Of a stretch of DNA of 64,000 bases, positions 45,528 to 54,518 are shown one piece after another. Source of the stretch: BOG-908 sp963692875 (GTDB lineage: Bacteria > Pseudomonadota > Alphaproteobacteria > Acetobacterales > Acetobacteraceae). The notes beneath the pieces are model-generated. The model worked only from the letters and a program-made list of their open reading frames with translations, did not search any database and was not told the DNA's origin. The translations under genes were made by a program, and so were the position numbers. Positions within the stretch are counted from its first letter, which is position 1, and every line of letters starts with the position of its first letter. The stretch lies in assembly GCA_965198755.1 (NCBI GenBank), contig OZ240673.1:3658001-3722000 (forward strand), given 5' to 3'.

Positions 45528-45556
45528 ATGTATTGAGCGGGATGGCCCAACACAAG
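45528..45556 (-). promoter_or_regulatory. Possible heat-shock (RpoH) promoter of dnaK
   Basis: On the minus strand CTTG is followed after 17 nt by CAATACAT, 74-103 nt upstream of the dnaK start. The CTTG element and spacing fit alphaproteobacterial RpoH promoters; the -10 match is only moderate. Confidence 0.4.
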
Positions 45557-45634
45557 GGGAAACAGCGCGGCTCAGCGGCGTGCTGCAGCCGGGCCTGGCC
45601 TACACGGATCGGACGCCCGAGGCCGAGGAAGAAA

Positions 45635-45765
45635 GCAAGGCCTGCTTTTTTGAAAAAAAGCAGCAAAAAACTTTTATCCCGGCTGTCGCGGAGGTTTCTG
45701 CAACGCGCGCCCAAGGGACCAAAAGTTTTTTGGTTCTTTTTTTCAAAAAAGAACCGCTTTCTTGC
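45635..45765. repeat. Polar palindromic repeat, copy 15 (B to A)
   Basis: Arms GCTGC type then GGTTC type; the centre read from the A end is CCCTTGGGCGCGCGTTGC, nearly identical to copies 8 and 20. Upstream region of dnaK. Confidence 0.92.
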
Positions 45766-45901
45766 TTGTCTCAGGTCAGCACCGGGAAACGCTGGTCCAC
45801 CCTTGCCCGAAGCTACAAACCCGTTCGATCACGGCCTGCGCTGAAGCGTATCCAACCTCGTTGGATCCGATTGGCAACCGGAAAACGCTCCAATTGTCTA
45901 T

Positions 45902-46099
45902 TTGGCGAGCATCTACATCCCACGGGCAACCCCGTTGGACCGGGGGAGCTGCGTGCTCCTGTCGGGGCCCTGCCTACAGGATTGGTCCGGGCCGGCTTTC
46001 TTGATTGAACGCCACGGCCCGATCGATGACGGCGTGATCCAGGCGCCCACCAGCTTCACCTCACCCGCTAGCGAAAGCCTCCGCCAGAACACGTCGTGA
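45902..46099 (+). CDS. Doubtful 65-residue ORF
   Basis: A TTG-initiated frame (ASIYIPRATPLDRGSCVLL...) with fairly protein-like composition but no ribosome binding site and no recognised homologue. It may be a fragment. The rest of 45766-46223 shows only a 7-bp hairpin (ATCCAAC-CTC-GTTGGAT, 45850-45866). Confidence 0.2.
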   Translation: MASIYIPRATPLDRGSCVLLSGPCLQDWSGPAFLIERHGPIDDGVIQAPTSFTSPASESLRQNTS

Positions 46100-46223
46100 A
46101 CGTTTTGTTGCCCAGGTGACACCCCGCCGGCTACGTTGCGCGCCCTGCGGCAGACCGCGGCCGCCCGCCTGCGCCCGCCTGCCTTGCCTGGACCGTTCGG
46201 GATTGCACAAGGACTCCACCGCG

Positions 46224-47813
46224 ATGTCACCTCGCCAAACCCTCGCCGCCGCCCTGCCGGCCGGCGCCGCCCTGCTGGCCGCCACTTGCCTCTCCGCCGT
46301 CCCCGCCAGCGCGCAGACCAGCTACCTCGCCCCGGACGGCCACAACCGCTTTCCCGCCGTGACGATCTTCTGCCCCAGCGGCACCGGCGTGGCCCCCTGC
46401 AGCTTCGGCAGCGGCGGCGGCGGCACCGGCAGCGGCGCCGTCAGCATCACCCAGGGCGGCACCGCGGTCTCCGCCAGCAACCGCTTCCCGGTCACCGACG
46501 CCATGCTGGACGCGGCCATCAGCGGCGGCGCGCTGACCGTCACCGGCAGCGTCGGCCTGTCCGGATCGCCCACCGTCAGCCTCGGCGCCGGCACCGCAAC
46601 CGTGGGCAGCGTCACCCAGTCCGGCCCGTGGTCGGTCTCGCTGGCGTCGGGCACCAACGCCCTGGGCTCGGTCTCCGTCTCCAACTTTCCCGGCACCGTC
46701 TCGGTGTCCAACTTCCCGGCGAGCCAGACCATCACCGGCGCGGTCAGCCAGTCCGGCAACTGGACGATGGGCCTCTCGGCCGGCAGCAACGCCATCGGCT
46801 CGGTCTCCGTCTCCAACCTGCCCGCCACCCAACCGGTCAGCGCGTCCTCGCTGCCGCTGCCCGCGGGAGCGGCCACCGCCAGCGGCGTGCAGGCCGTCGT
46901 CACCGCGCTCGGCAGCCCGTTGCAGAGCGGCGGCTCCGTCGCCGTCACCACGCTCCCTGCCATCCCGGCCGGCACCAACGCCATCGGCGCGGTCTCCGTC
47001 TCCAACCTGCCCGCCACCCAGCCGATCAGCGCCGCCGCACTGCCCTTGCCCACCGGTGCCGCTACCGCCAGCGGCGTCCAGGCCGTCGTCACCGCGCTCG
47101 GCACACCCTTGCAGAACGGCGGCTCCGTCGCCGTCACCACGCTGCCAGCCCTGCCGGCCGGCAGCAACGCCATCGGCTCGGTCTCCGTGTCCAACCTGCC
47201 CGCCACCCAGCCGGTCTCCGCCGCCGCCCTGCCGCTGCCCTCGGGTGCGGCCACCTCCGCGCTCCAGCAATCGCCCCTGGCCCCGGTCGCACCCGCCACC
47301 GCCACCGCCACCTCGTCCAACCTCGTCGGCTGCCAGGCCAGCACCACGCTGCCCAGCTTCACCGCCGGCCAGCAGGGCGCCGTCCCCTGCGACACCTCGG
47401 GTCGCCTCTACGTCGTCACCGTGCCGAGTGCCAACAACGTGCCCACCTACCTGCAGGCGGTCTCCGCCGGCGGCGCCAGCGTCTACCGCGCCATCAACGC
47501 CGCCAGCTCGGCCATGGCCGCCAGCGTGAAGACCACCAGCGGCCTGGTCTACGGCTACGAGGCCTGCAACACCGGCACCGCCGCGGCCTACTTGCGCCTC
47601 TTCGCCCTGAACACGACGCCCACCGTCGGCACCAGCACCCCGCAGGTCAGCAAGCTGGTCCCCGCCGGCGCCTGCCAGACGATGACGACGGATCTGGGCC
47701 TGGCCTTCAGCAGCGGCATCGCGCTGGACGTCACCAGCGGCAGCCTGGCCGACGCCGACACCACCACGGTCGCCACCGCCAGCCAGGTGGCTGTCGAGGT
47801 CTACTACAAGTAA
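46224..47813 (+). CDS. Exported repetitive surface protein
   Basis: A 529-residue protein with a signal peptide (LAAALPAGAALLAATCLSA, cut after ASA). Residues 70-340 are low-complexity Ser/Val/Thr/Gly sequence with recurring SVSVSNFPA and SVSVSNLPATQPVS units, like the beta-structured shafts of phage fibres and bacterial surface proteins. A 63-residue unit is repeated almost exactly (see 46782). The C-terminal 190 residues are non-repetitive with paired cysteines (VGCQAST, VPCDTSG, YEACNTG, AGACQTM). No anchor motif; function unknown, perhaps adhesion. ATG 46224 has AAGGA upstream. Confidence 0.75.
   Translation: MSPRQTLAAALPAGAALLAATCLSAVPASAQTSYLAPDGHNRFPAVTIFCPSGTGVAPCSFGSGGGGTGSGAVSITQGGTAVSASNRFPVTDAMLDAAISGGALTVTGSVGLSGSPTVSLGAGTATVGSVTQSGPWSVSLASGTNALGSVSVSNFPGTVSVSNFPASQTITGAVSQSGNWTMGLSAGSNAIGSVSVSNLPATQPVSASSLPLPAGAATASGVQAVVTALGSPLQSGGSVAVTTLPAIPAGTNAIGAVSVSNLPATQPISAAALPLPTGAATASGVQAVVTALGTPLQNGGSVAVTTLPALPAGSNAIGSVSVSNLPATQPVSAAALPLPSGAATSALQQSPLAPVAPATATATSSNLVGCQASTTLPSFTAGQQGAVPCDTSGRLYVVTVPSANNVPTYLQAVSAGGASVYRAINAASSAMAASVKTTSGLVYGYEACNTGTAAAYLRLFALNTTPTVGTSTPQVSKLVPAGACQTMTTDLGLAFSSGIALDVTSGSLADADTTTVATASQVAVEVYYK
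46782..47252 (+). repeat. Tandem 189-bp repeats within the surface protein gene
   Basis: Units start at 46782, 46971 and 47160 (the third is partial). Each encodes 63 residues beginning GSNAIGSVSVSNLPATQPVS or a close variant, in frame, so copy-number change would keep the reading frame. Confidence 0.9.
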
Positions 47814-47845
47814 TACCAGTCGGCTTAAAGGTCGACCGTTCCAAA

Positions 47846-47978
47846 GCAAGCAAGGCCTTCTTTTTTGAAAAAAAGAAGCAAAAAACTTTTGACTCCGCTG
47901 TCGCGGACCTTTCCGGAGAGCGCGCGACAGCGGAGTCAAAAGTTTTTTGGTCCTTTCTCTTAAAAAAGGACTGCTTGC
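47846..47978. repeat. Polar palindromic repeat, copy 16 (B to A)
   Basis: GCTTC arm on the left; on the right a GTCC/GGAC arm with altered T-run (TCCTTTCTCTTAAAAAAGGA). The centre is almost perfectly symmetric. It ends immediately before the stop codon of the TPR gene (47979-47981). Confidence 0.9.
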
Positions 47979-49442
47979 TTACCTCCGCCCCGCCTCCAAC
48001 ACGTCTCCCACCCGCTCCGCCAACGCCTCCCACCCAAACGGCGCAGTCTGCCGCAACAACGCCGCCGTCGGATACCAAGGACAATCAACCCTCTCACGCA
48101 GCCACCGCCACTCGGCCACAAACGGCAGCAACACCCAAACCGGCTGACCCAACGCGCCCGCCAAATGCGCTGGCGCGCTGTCCACGCTGATCACCAAATC
48201 CATCTCCGCACTCAGCGCCGCGGCGTCGGCGAAATCCGCGACGTGCTCCCCCACCAGCCGCACCCCCAGCCGCGCCGCCGCCGCCGCATCCTCCGCCCGC
48301 ACGTCCCGCTGCAACCCCACATACTCAAACCCCGGCCGGATCAACCCCGCCAGCGCCGCCAGCGGCGCCGACCGCGCCCGGTCCCCCTTAAACGTCGCCG
48401 CCCCCGACCACGCGAGCCCAATTCGCGGCACCCCCGACCGCTTCCCCAATCGCGCCCGCCAAACCTCCGCGCGCTCCTGATACACCGCCAGATAAGGCAC
48501 CCGCGCCGGCACCGTCTCCACCGTGGTCCCGAACGCCAAAGGCAACGACATCAGCGGACAATGCAGGTCAAACTCCGGCAACGGATACCCCGATGCAACC
48601 AGCTCGTCCGCCCCAGCTCCCGCACCTGCACCCAACGTCCGCAGCAACAACAGCAACGGCACCGGCGCCTCCAACACCACCCGCGCCCCCAACGCCCGCA
48701 CCATCGGCGCGTAACGGCAGAACTGTATCGTGTCGCCAAACCCCTGTTCCGCGTGCAGCAATATCGTCCGCCCAGCCAGGTCCGCGTCCCCCAACCAAAG
48801 CGGTTGCGCAAAACTGCGCATCTCCCCGGCAAACGCCGAATCATGCCAGCGCCACTCGTACTCTCGCCAACCCCGCGCAAAATCCCCCAGCGACAAGCTC
48901 ACAAACGCCGCCGTCCAATGCGCCGGCACCGATTCTGGCCACTCCGCCAGCACCCCATCCAGCGCCGCCACCGCCTCGCCCCCGCGCCCCGCGGCCGCCA
49001 GCGCCGCAGCCCGGTTCACCAGCGCGTCGTGCGGCAACGGCTCCACCGCCGCCGCCGCGTCGAACGCCGCCAACGCCTCCTCCGCCCGGCCCAGCGCCAG
49101 CAGCGCCTCCGCCCGACCCCGCAACGGCTCGCCCTCCCCAGGACAGCACGCAACCAGACGCTCGCTCGTCTCCAGCGCGTCGCCGTATTGGCGCAGCCGC
49201 ATCTGCAACACCGCCATGTTCTGCAACGCCGGCACCAGCGGCGCAGCGCGCACAAAGCTCGCCAGCGCCGTCTCGTCCAACCCCAGCGCCATCTGCGCGA
49301 TGCCGCGGTTGAGGTGCAGCGACGGCTCGTCCGGCGCCAAGGCAAGCGCTTCGTCGAAGGCGGCCAGCGCCTCTTCGGTGCGGCCTTGCGTGGCAAGTTC
49401 TACGGCGCGGTCGTTCTGAGCGGTCCAGGTGTCTTCTGACAT
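47979..49442 (-). CDS. TPR protein with glycosyltransferase-9-like C-terminus
   Basis: A 487-residue protein. Residues 1-200 are TPR helices (AVELATQGRTEEALAAFDEALAL and similar); the C-terminal half has the ADP-heptose/GT9-type region ending DLVISVDSAPAHLAGALGQPVW. Such TPR-GT fusions are thought to glycosylate proteins or surface sugars; the substrate is unknown. ATG 49442 is 4 nt from the repeat, so any ribosome binding site must lie in the repeat arm (AAGAAGG on the coding strand). Confidence 0.8.
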   Translation of the reverse strand: MSEDTWTAQNDRAVELATQGRTEEALAAFDEALALAPDEPSLHLNRGIAQMALGLDETALASFVRAAPLVPALQNMAVLQMRLRQYGDALETSERLVACCPGEGEPLRGRAEALLALGRAEEALAAFDAAAAVEPLPHDALVNRAAALAAAGRGGEAVAALDGVLAEWPESVPAHWTAAFVSLSLGDFARGWREYEWRWHDSAFAGEMRSFAQPLWLGDADLAGRTILLHAEQGFGDTIQFCRYAPMVRALGARVVLEAPVPLLLLLRTLGAGAGAGADELVASGYPLPEFDLHCPLMSLPLAFGTTVETVPARVPYLAVYQERAEVWRARLGKRSGVPRIGLAWSGAATFKGDRARSAPLAALAGLIRPGFEYVGLQRDVRAEDAAAAARLGVRLVGEHVADFADAAALSAEMDLVISVDSAPAHLAGALGQPVWVLLPFVAEWRWLRERVDCPWYPTAALLRQTAPFGWEALAERVGDVLEAGRR

Positions 49443-49445
49443 GCA

Positions 49446-49574
49446 GCAAGAAAGGCCTTCTTTTTCGAAAAAAAGAAGCAAAAAGCTTTTGTTCCCTTGA
49501 GTACACGCTGACGCAAGTTGCGACAGCCATACCAAAAGTTTTTTGGTTCTTTTTTTCAAAAAAGAACTGCTTGC
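49446..49574. repeat. Polar palindromic repeat, copy 17 (B to A, centre inverted)
   Basis: GCTTC arm left, GGTTC arm right, but the CCCTTGAG half of the centre is next to the B arm instead of the A arm. It fills the gap between the TPR and outer membrane factor genes. Confidence 0.88.
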
Positions 49575-49584
49575 TTTCTTCCCG

Positions 49585-51051
49585 CTAGTGCACCCCGACA
49601 ATCGCCAACGGATCATCGCCGCGCAAATCCCGTACCCGCACGTCATCCCGATGCCACCACCCGCCACCCAGCGCCTGAAACAGCGCCGCCGTGTCCGCCA
49701 GCCGCGCCGCCCGCGCCTGGATCAGCGTCAGCTCCGCCTGCAAAGCCGCCTGCTGCGCACTGAGGATGCTCAAATACGCCACCTGTCCCAGCGAGACCTG
49801 CAACCGCACGATCCTCAACGTCTCCGACGCCGCCTGTTCCGCCTGCGTCGCCGCCGCCATCGCCGCCGCGTCGGACTGCAGCGCCGCCAACGAATCAGCC
49901 ACGTTCTGGAACGCCGTCAGCGTCACGTTACGATAGTCGGCTTCCGCCTGCTCCAGCGCCGCCCGCGCCGCGCGCGCCTTGTGCAGTAGCGTGCCCCCCT
50001 CGAACACCGGCTGCGTCACCGACGCCGCGATCGTCCAGAACCCGTTGCCCCGCGAGAACAACTGGTTGAAAAAGTTCGACTGCGTTCCCCCCTGCGCCGA
50101 CAGCGTGATCGACGGCAACCGGTTGGCAACCGCCACGCCCACGTTGGCGCAAGCCGCGTGCAAATTCGCCTCCGACTGCCGCACGTCCGGCCGCTGGTTC
50201 ACCAGCGCCGCCGGCAGGCTCACCGGCAGCTCGCGCGGCAGGCTGATCTGATCGAGCACGAACGTCTCACCGATCTTCTGGTCCGGCGTCGCCCCCACCA
50301 GCGTCGCCAGCGCGTCGCGCTGCTGATCCAACTGCCGCACCAGCGGCGGCAACCCGGCCGCCGCCTGCGCCAGCGCCGCACTCTGCGCCAGCACGTCCAC
50401 CTGCGCCACCTGGCCCACCGCGTATTGCTTGTTCAACACCACCAGCAACTCGCGCTCCGCCGCGATGATCTGCTGCGTCGCTGCCACCTGTGCACGCAAC
50501 GCTGCCTCGTTCACCGCCGCCGCCACCAGGTTGGACGTCAGCGTCAGATACGTCGCCTCCAGCTGAAACCGCTGCTGCTCGGTCTGCGCAACCTGGTTCT
50601 CAACCTGCCGCCGCGTCAGCCCCCAGATGTCCGGCGAGTACGACACTGCCAACTCCGCAGTGATCAGCCCGTAATACGGGTTGCCATTCAAAGCCTCGCC
50701 GGACGCCGGCGAGACGCTGCGCGTGGCCGTCTTGTTGCGCGTCGGCTCGAACGTTGCCGACAGATCCGGGAAGAAACTGCCTTCCTGCGCATACAGGTTC
50801 TCGCGCGACACCCGCAGCGCCGACTGCGCCGATGCCAGCGTCGGGTTCGCCGCCAGCGCGCGAGTCACCAGCGCGTTGAGCTGAGGCGAGTGGAACAGCG
50901 TCCACCACTGGCCGGGAATGTCCTGCCCGCGCACGTAGGTCTGCGCATCGTCGTGTGCCACGAGCGGTGCGGGGGCGTAGCTGGTGGCGCTGGGCGGGGC
51001 AGGGCGGTGGAAATCGGGGCCGACGGCGCAGCTGCTTAGCAAGAACAGCAA
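49585..51051 (-). CDS. Outer membrane efflux lipoprotein (NodT/CzcC-like)
   Basis: About 488 residues, TolC-fold channel partner of the adjacent RND pump. The mature start CAVGPDFHRP is the usual NodT-type lipoprotein motif after lipobox LLSSC; two repeated alpha-helical outer-membrane-efflux domains follow. The start is odd: the only in-frame codon near the signal sequence is TTG 51051, which leaves just seven residues before the cysteine. The frame stays open into repeat copy 18, whose A arm would encode QKRTAC as a basic n-region. Either initiation is non-canonical or the repeat replaced the original start. Confidence 0.85.
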   Translation of the reverse strand: MLFLLSSCAVGPDFHRPAPPSATSYAPAPLVAHDDAQTYVRGQDIPGQWWTLFHSPQLNALVTRALAANPTLASAQSALRVSRENLYAQEGSFFPDLSATFEPTRNKTATRSVSPASGEALNGNPYYGLITAELAVSYSPDIWGLTRRQVENQVAQTEQQRFQLEATYLTLTSNLVAAAVNEAALRAQVAATQQIIAAERELLVVLNKQYAVGQVAQVDVLAQSAALAQAAAGLPPLVRQLDQQRDALATLVGATPDQKIGETFVLDQISLPRELPVSLPAALVNQRPDVRQSEANLHAACANVGVAVANRLPSITLSAQGGTQSNFFNQLFSRGNGFWTIAASVTQPVFEGGTLLHKARAARAALEQAEADYRNVTLTAFQNVADSLAALQSDAAAMAAATQAEQAASETLRIVRLQVSLGQVAYLSILSAQQAALQAELTLIQARAARLADTAALFQALGGGWWHRDDVRVRDLRGDDPLAIVGVH

Positions 51052-51180
51052 GCAAGCAGTTCTTTTTTGAAAAAAAGAACCAAAAAACTTTTGCTCCCTG
51101 TCGGGTGTTCCTCCTGGAGCGCGCGACAGCGGAGTCAAAAGTTTTTTTGCTTCTTTTTTTTCAAAAAAAGAAGGCCTTGC
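51048..51180. repeat. Polar palindromic repeat, copy 18 (A to B)
   Basis: GTTC/GAACC arm on the left, running directly into the signal-peptide codons of the outer membrane factor gene; GCTTC arm on the right, 10 nt from the RND pump stop. Confidence 0.9.
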
Positions 51181-51189
51181 TTTCTCCAT

Positions 51190-54100
51190 TTAATCACTAG
51201 CCTCAGCCATCTCCCGCGCTTGCACCTGCAGACGCCGACGAGAAAACAAATCGATCAACACTGGCAAAACCGTCAGGAACAGGAACGGCGCCAGCGTTAT
51301 CCCGCCTACCACCACCAGCGCCAGCGGCCGCTGCACTTGCGAGCCGATGCCTGTAGAAACCGCCGCCGGCAGCAACCCCACCATCGCCACCACGCAGGTC
51401 ATCACCACCGGCCGCAACTGCACCTGGCACGTGCGCGCCACCGCCGCATAGCGGTCCGCGCCGCCGGCCACCTGCTGGTTGTAGTAGGTGACGATGATGA
51501 TGCCGTCCATCGCCGCGATGCCCATCAGTGCCACGAACCCGATCGCGGCGGACACGCTGAACGGCGTGCCGGTGACGAACAGCATCAACAGCCCGCCCAC
51601 CAGCGCCATCGGTATCACGCTCGCCGCCAGCAGCATGTCCACCAGCGACCCAAAGTTCACATACAGCAACAGGCAGATCAGCAGGAACGCCAACGGCACC
51701 ACCACCGACAGCCGCGCGATTGCCTCCTGCAAATTGCCGAACTCGCCCACCCACTCGGTGTGGTAGCCGCCCGGTATCACCACGTCGTGCGCCACCTTCT
51801 GCTGCGCTTCCAGCACCGTGGTGCCCAAATCGCGTCCGCGCACGGAGAACTTGATCGGGATGTAGCGCTCCTGCCCTTCGCGGTAGATGAACGACGCACC
51901 CGAGGCCAGGCTCACCCGCGCCACGTCCACCAGCGGGATCGGTATCGTGCCCGTGCCCGTCGGGCTCGGCGCGTTGATCACGATGTGCCGGATCGAATCC
52001 AGGTTCTGCCGGTAGCGCGGTTCGAGTCGCACGATGATCGGAAAGTTCCTGTCGCTGCCTTCCTCGTACACGTTGCCCGCCGCCTGCCCGCCCACGGCCG
52101 CCTGCACCGTGGTGTTGATGTCGCCCGGCGCCAGCCCGTAGCGGGCCGCGCGCACGCGGTCCACATCGATGCGCACCGTCGGCTGGCCAAGCGAGCGCAG
52201 CACCGCCAGATCGGTGATGCCCGGCACGGTGCGCATCACGTCGGCCATCTTGTTGGCGGTTGCTTCCAGAACGCTGAGGTCGCCGCCGTACAACTTGACC
52301 GAGTTCTCGCCCTTTACGCCGGACGCCGCCTCCTCGACGTTGTCCTCGATGTACTGCGAGAAGTTGAAGTCCACGCCGGGAAACGCCGCGGTCAGCTTAT
52401 GCGTCATCTCGGCCACCAGATGCTCCTTGTCGAGCCCCCCCGGCCAGGTGTCGAACGGCTTGAGCGGCACGAAGAACTCGGCGTTGAAGAAGCCGGTGGC
52501 GTCCGTGCCGTCGTCCGGCCGGCCGTGCTGCGAGATCACCGTCACGGTCTCAGGATAGCTCGCGATGATCCGCCGCATCCGGTTCACCGGCGCGTCGCCC
52601 GCCTCCAGCGAGATCGACGTCGGCATCGTCGCACGTATCCAGAGGTTGCCCTCTTCCAGCTTGGGCAGAAACTCCAACCCCAGCGACCGCGTGCACAGCG
52701 CACACACCACCAGCAGCACCGCCATCCCACCCAGCGTCAGCAACCGGTTCGCCAAGGCGATACGCATGATCGGCACGTAGCCCCGGTGCAACTGGCGCAC
52801 CAGCCACGTGTCGCGTTCTTCCATGCGCGACGGCAGGAACAGCGCCGAGAGCGCCGGTGTTACCGTGAACGTGGCGATCAGCCCGCCGGCAATGGCGAAG
52901 GCGTACGTCTTCGCCATCGGCCCGAAGATGTGGCCCTCGATGCCGCTCAACGTGAACAGCGGCACGAACGCCGCGATGATGATCGCCGCCGAGAAGAATA
53001 TTCCCTGGCTCACTTCGGTGGACGCACCTGCGATGACGCCCACCTTGCCGGACAGCGTGGTACCGCGCTGGCCGTGCAGCACCGAGTTGCGGAACCGCTG
53101 CGACGGCGCCTGAGACAGCCGCCGTATGATGTTCTCCATCATGATGACGGTGGCATCCACGATCAGCCCGAAATCGATCGCGCCCACCGAAAGCAGGTTC
53201 GCCGACTCGCCGCGCAGCAGGATCAGCCCGATGGCGAACGACAGCGCAAACGGAATAGTGGCCGCCACCACCAGCGCCGCCCGCACGTTGCCCAAAAACA
53301 CGTATTGCAGCACGAAGATCAGCAGGATGCCTTCGACCAGGTTGTGCATCACCGTGTGCGTCGTCACCCGGATCAGGTCGGAGCGGTCGTAGATCCGCTC
53401 GATGCGCACGCCCGGCGGCAAAATCCCGGTGCTGTTGATCTTCGTCACCAGCGCTTCCACCGCGTGGATGGTGGGCAGGCTTTCCGCCCCGCGCCGCATC
53501 AGCACGATACCTTGGACGATGTCGTCGCTGTCGTCCTGCCCGGCAATGCCCAGCCGCGGCTGGTTGCCCACCCGCACGTCGGCCACATCGCCGATGCGCA
53601 CCGGGCTGTTGGTGTTTTGCGAGATCATGGTGTTGCGTATGTCGTCGAGCGAGTGGATCAGCCCGATGCCGCGCACCACCGCCGCCTGGTCGCCGAAATT
53701 GACCGTCTGGCCACCAACGTTCACGTTCGCGTTGTTCAGCGCGGCGATCACCAGCGGGATCGTCAGCCCGTAATGCGCAAGCTTCGGCTGGTCGATGCTT
53801 ACTTCGAACGTCTTGGTCTTGCCGCCCCAGCCGTTCACGTCGATCACGCCGGGTACCGCCTTGAAGCGACGTTCCAGCATCCAGTCCTCGATGGTCTTCA
53901 AATCCATCACCGAGTATCCAGGCGGCCCCACCACGCGATAGCGGAATATCTCTCCGGTCGGGCTGGTAGGCGAGAGGGTCGGCTGCACGCCGTTGGGCAG
54001 CGGCGTCAACTGAGAGAGTCGGTTGATCACCGATTGCTGCGCCTGGTCGTAGCTGAACGCGTAACTGAACTGCACCTTCACGTCCGACAGGCCGAACAGG

Positions 54101-54354
54101 CTGATCGTGCGTATGGCGGTGATGTTGGGAATACCCGCCATCTGCACTTCGATCGGGATGGTGATGTAGCGCTCGATCTCCTCGGCACTCTGGCCGGTGC
54201 TCTGCGTCACGATGTCCACCAGCGGCGGCACCGGGTCCGGATAGGCCTCGATGTTGAGGTTGATGAAGCTGACCACGCCGGCGGCGAAGACGAACAGGGT
54301 CATAACCGTCATCAGCACGCGCTGGCGCAGGACGAACGTGAACAGGCCGCTCAT
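51190..54354 (-). CDS. Heavy-metal RND efflux pump, inner membrane (CzcA/CusA family)
   Basis: A 1054-residue proton-driven exporter with 12 predicted membrane helices and two large periplasmic loops. The HME subfamily is indicated by the TM4 motif DFGLIVDATVIMMEN; another conserved block is QPKLAHYGL in the first loop. The metal (Co/Zn/Cd, Ni or Cu/Ag) cannot be decided: the Ala in VDATV is unusual, since CzcA-type pumps mostly have Gly there. It forms a tripartite system with the flanking genes. Confidence 0.92.
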   Translation of the reverse strand: MSGLFTFVLRQRVLMTVMTLFVFAAGVVSFINLNIEAYPDPVPPLVDIVTQSTGQSAEEIERYITIPIEVQMAGIPNITAIRTISLFGLSDVKVQFSYAFSYDQAQQSVINRLSQLTPLPNGVQPTLSPTSPTGEIFRYRVVGPPGYSVMDLKTIEDWMLERRFKAVPGVIDVNGWGGKTKTFEVSIDQPKLAHYGLTIPLVIAALNNANVNVGGQTVNFGDQAAVVRGIGLIHSLDDIRNTMISQNTNSPVRIGDVADVRVGNQPRLGIAGQDDSDDIVQGIVLMRRGAESLPTIHAVEALVTKINSTGILPPGVRIERIYDRSDLIRVTTHTVMHNLVEGILLIFVLQYVFLGNVRAALVVAATIPFALSFAIGLILLRGESANLLSVGAIDFGLIVDATVIMMENIIRRLSQAPSQRFRNSVLHGQRGTTLSGKVGVIAGASTEVSQGIFFSAAIIIAAFVPLFTLSGIEGHIFGPMAKTYAFAIAGGLIATFTVTPALSALFLPSRMEERDTWLVRQLHRGYVPIMRIALANRLLTLGGMAVLLVVCALCTRSLGLEFLPKLEEGNLWIRATMPTSISLEAGDAPVNRMRRIIASYPETVTVISQHGRPDDGTDATGFFNAEFFVPLKPFDTWPGGLDKEHLVAEMTHKLTAAFPGVDFNFSQYIEDNVEEAASGVKGENSVKLYGGDLSVLEATANKMADVMRTVPGITDLAVLRSLGQPTVRIDVDRVRAARYGLAPGDINTTVQAAVGGQAAGNVYEEGSDRNFPIIVRLEPRYRQNLDSIRHIVINAPSPTGTGTIPIPLVDVARVSLASGASFIYREGQERYIPIKFSVRGRDLGTTVLEAQQKVAHDVVIPGGYHTEWVGEFGNLQEAIARLSVVVPLAFLLICLLLYVNFGSLVDMLLAASVIPMALVGGLLMLFVTGTPFSVSAAIGFVALMGIAAMDGIIIVTYYNQQVAGGADRYAAVARTCQVQLRPVVMTCVVAMVGLLPAAVSTGIGSQVQRPLALVVVGGITLAPFLFLTVLPVLIDLFSRRRLQVQAREMAEASD

Positions 54355-54370
54355 GGGGCTGATGTCTCAG

Positions 54371-54502
54371 GCAAGGCAAGCGATTCTTTTTTGAAAAAAA
54401 GAACCAAAAAACTTTTGTTCCCTCGGGTGCGCGCTGAGGGACGTTCCGCGACAACCGTACTAAAAGTTTTTTGCTGCTTTTTTTCAAAAAAGCAGTGCTT
54501 GC
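54371..54502. repeat. Polar palindromic repeat, copy 19 (A to B)
   Basis: The left arm is GATTC/GAACC (one clamp mismatch); the right arm is GCTGC. The centre is CCCTCGGGTGCGCGCTG with a mutated CGCGACAACC half. It occupies nearly all of the gap between the pump and adaptor genes. Confidence 0.9.
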
Positions 54503-54518
54503 TTGCTACCTTCACAGC

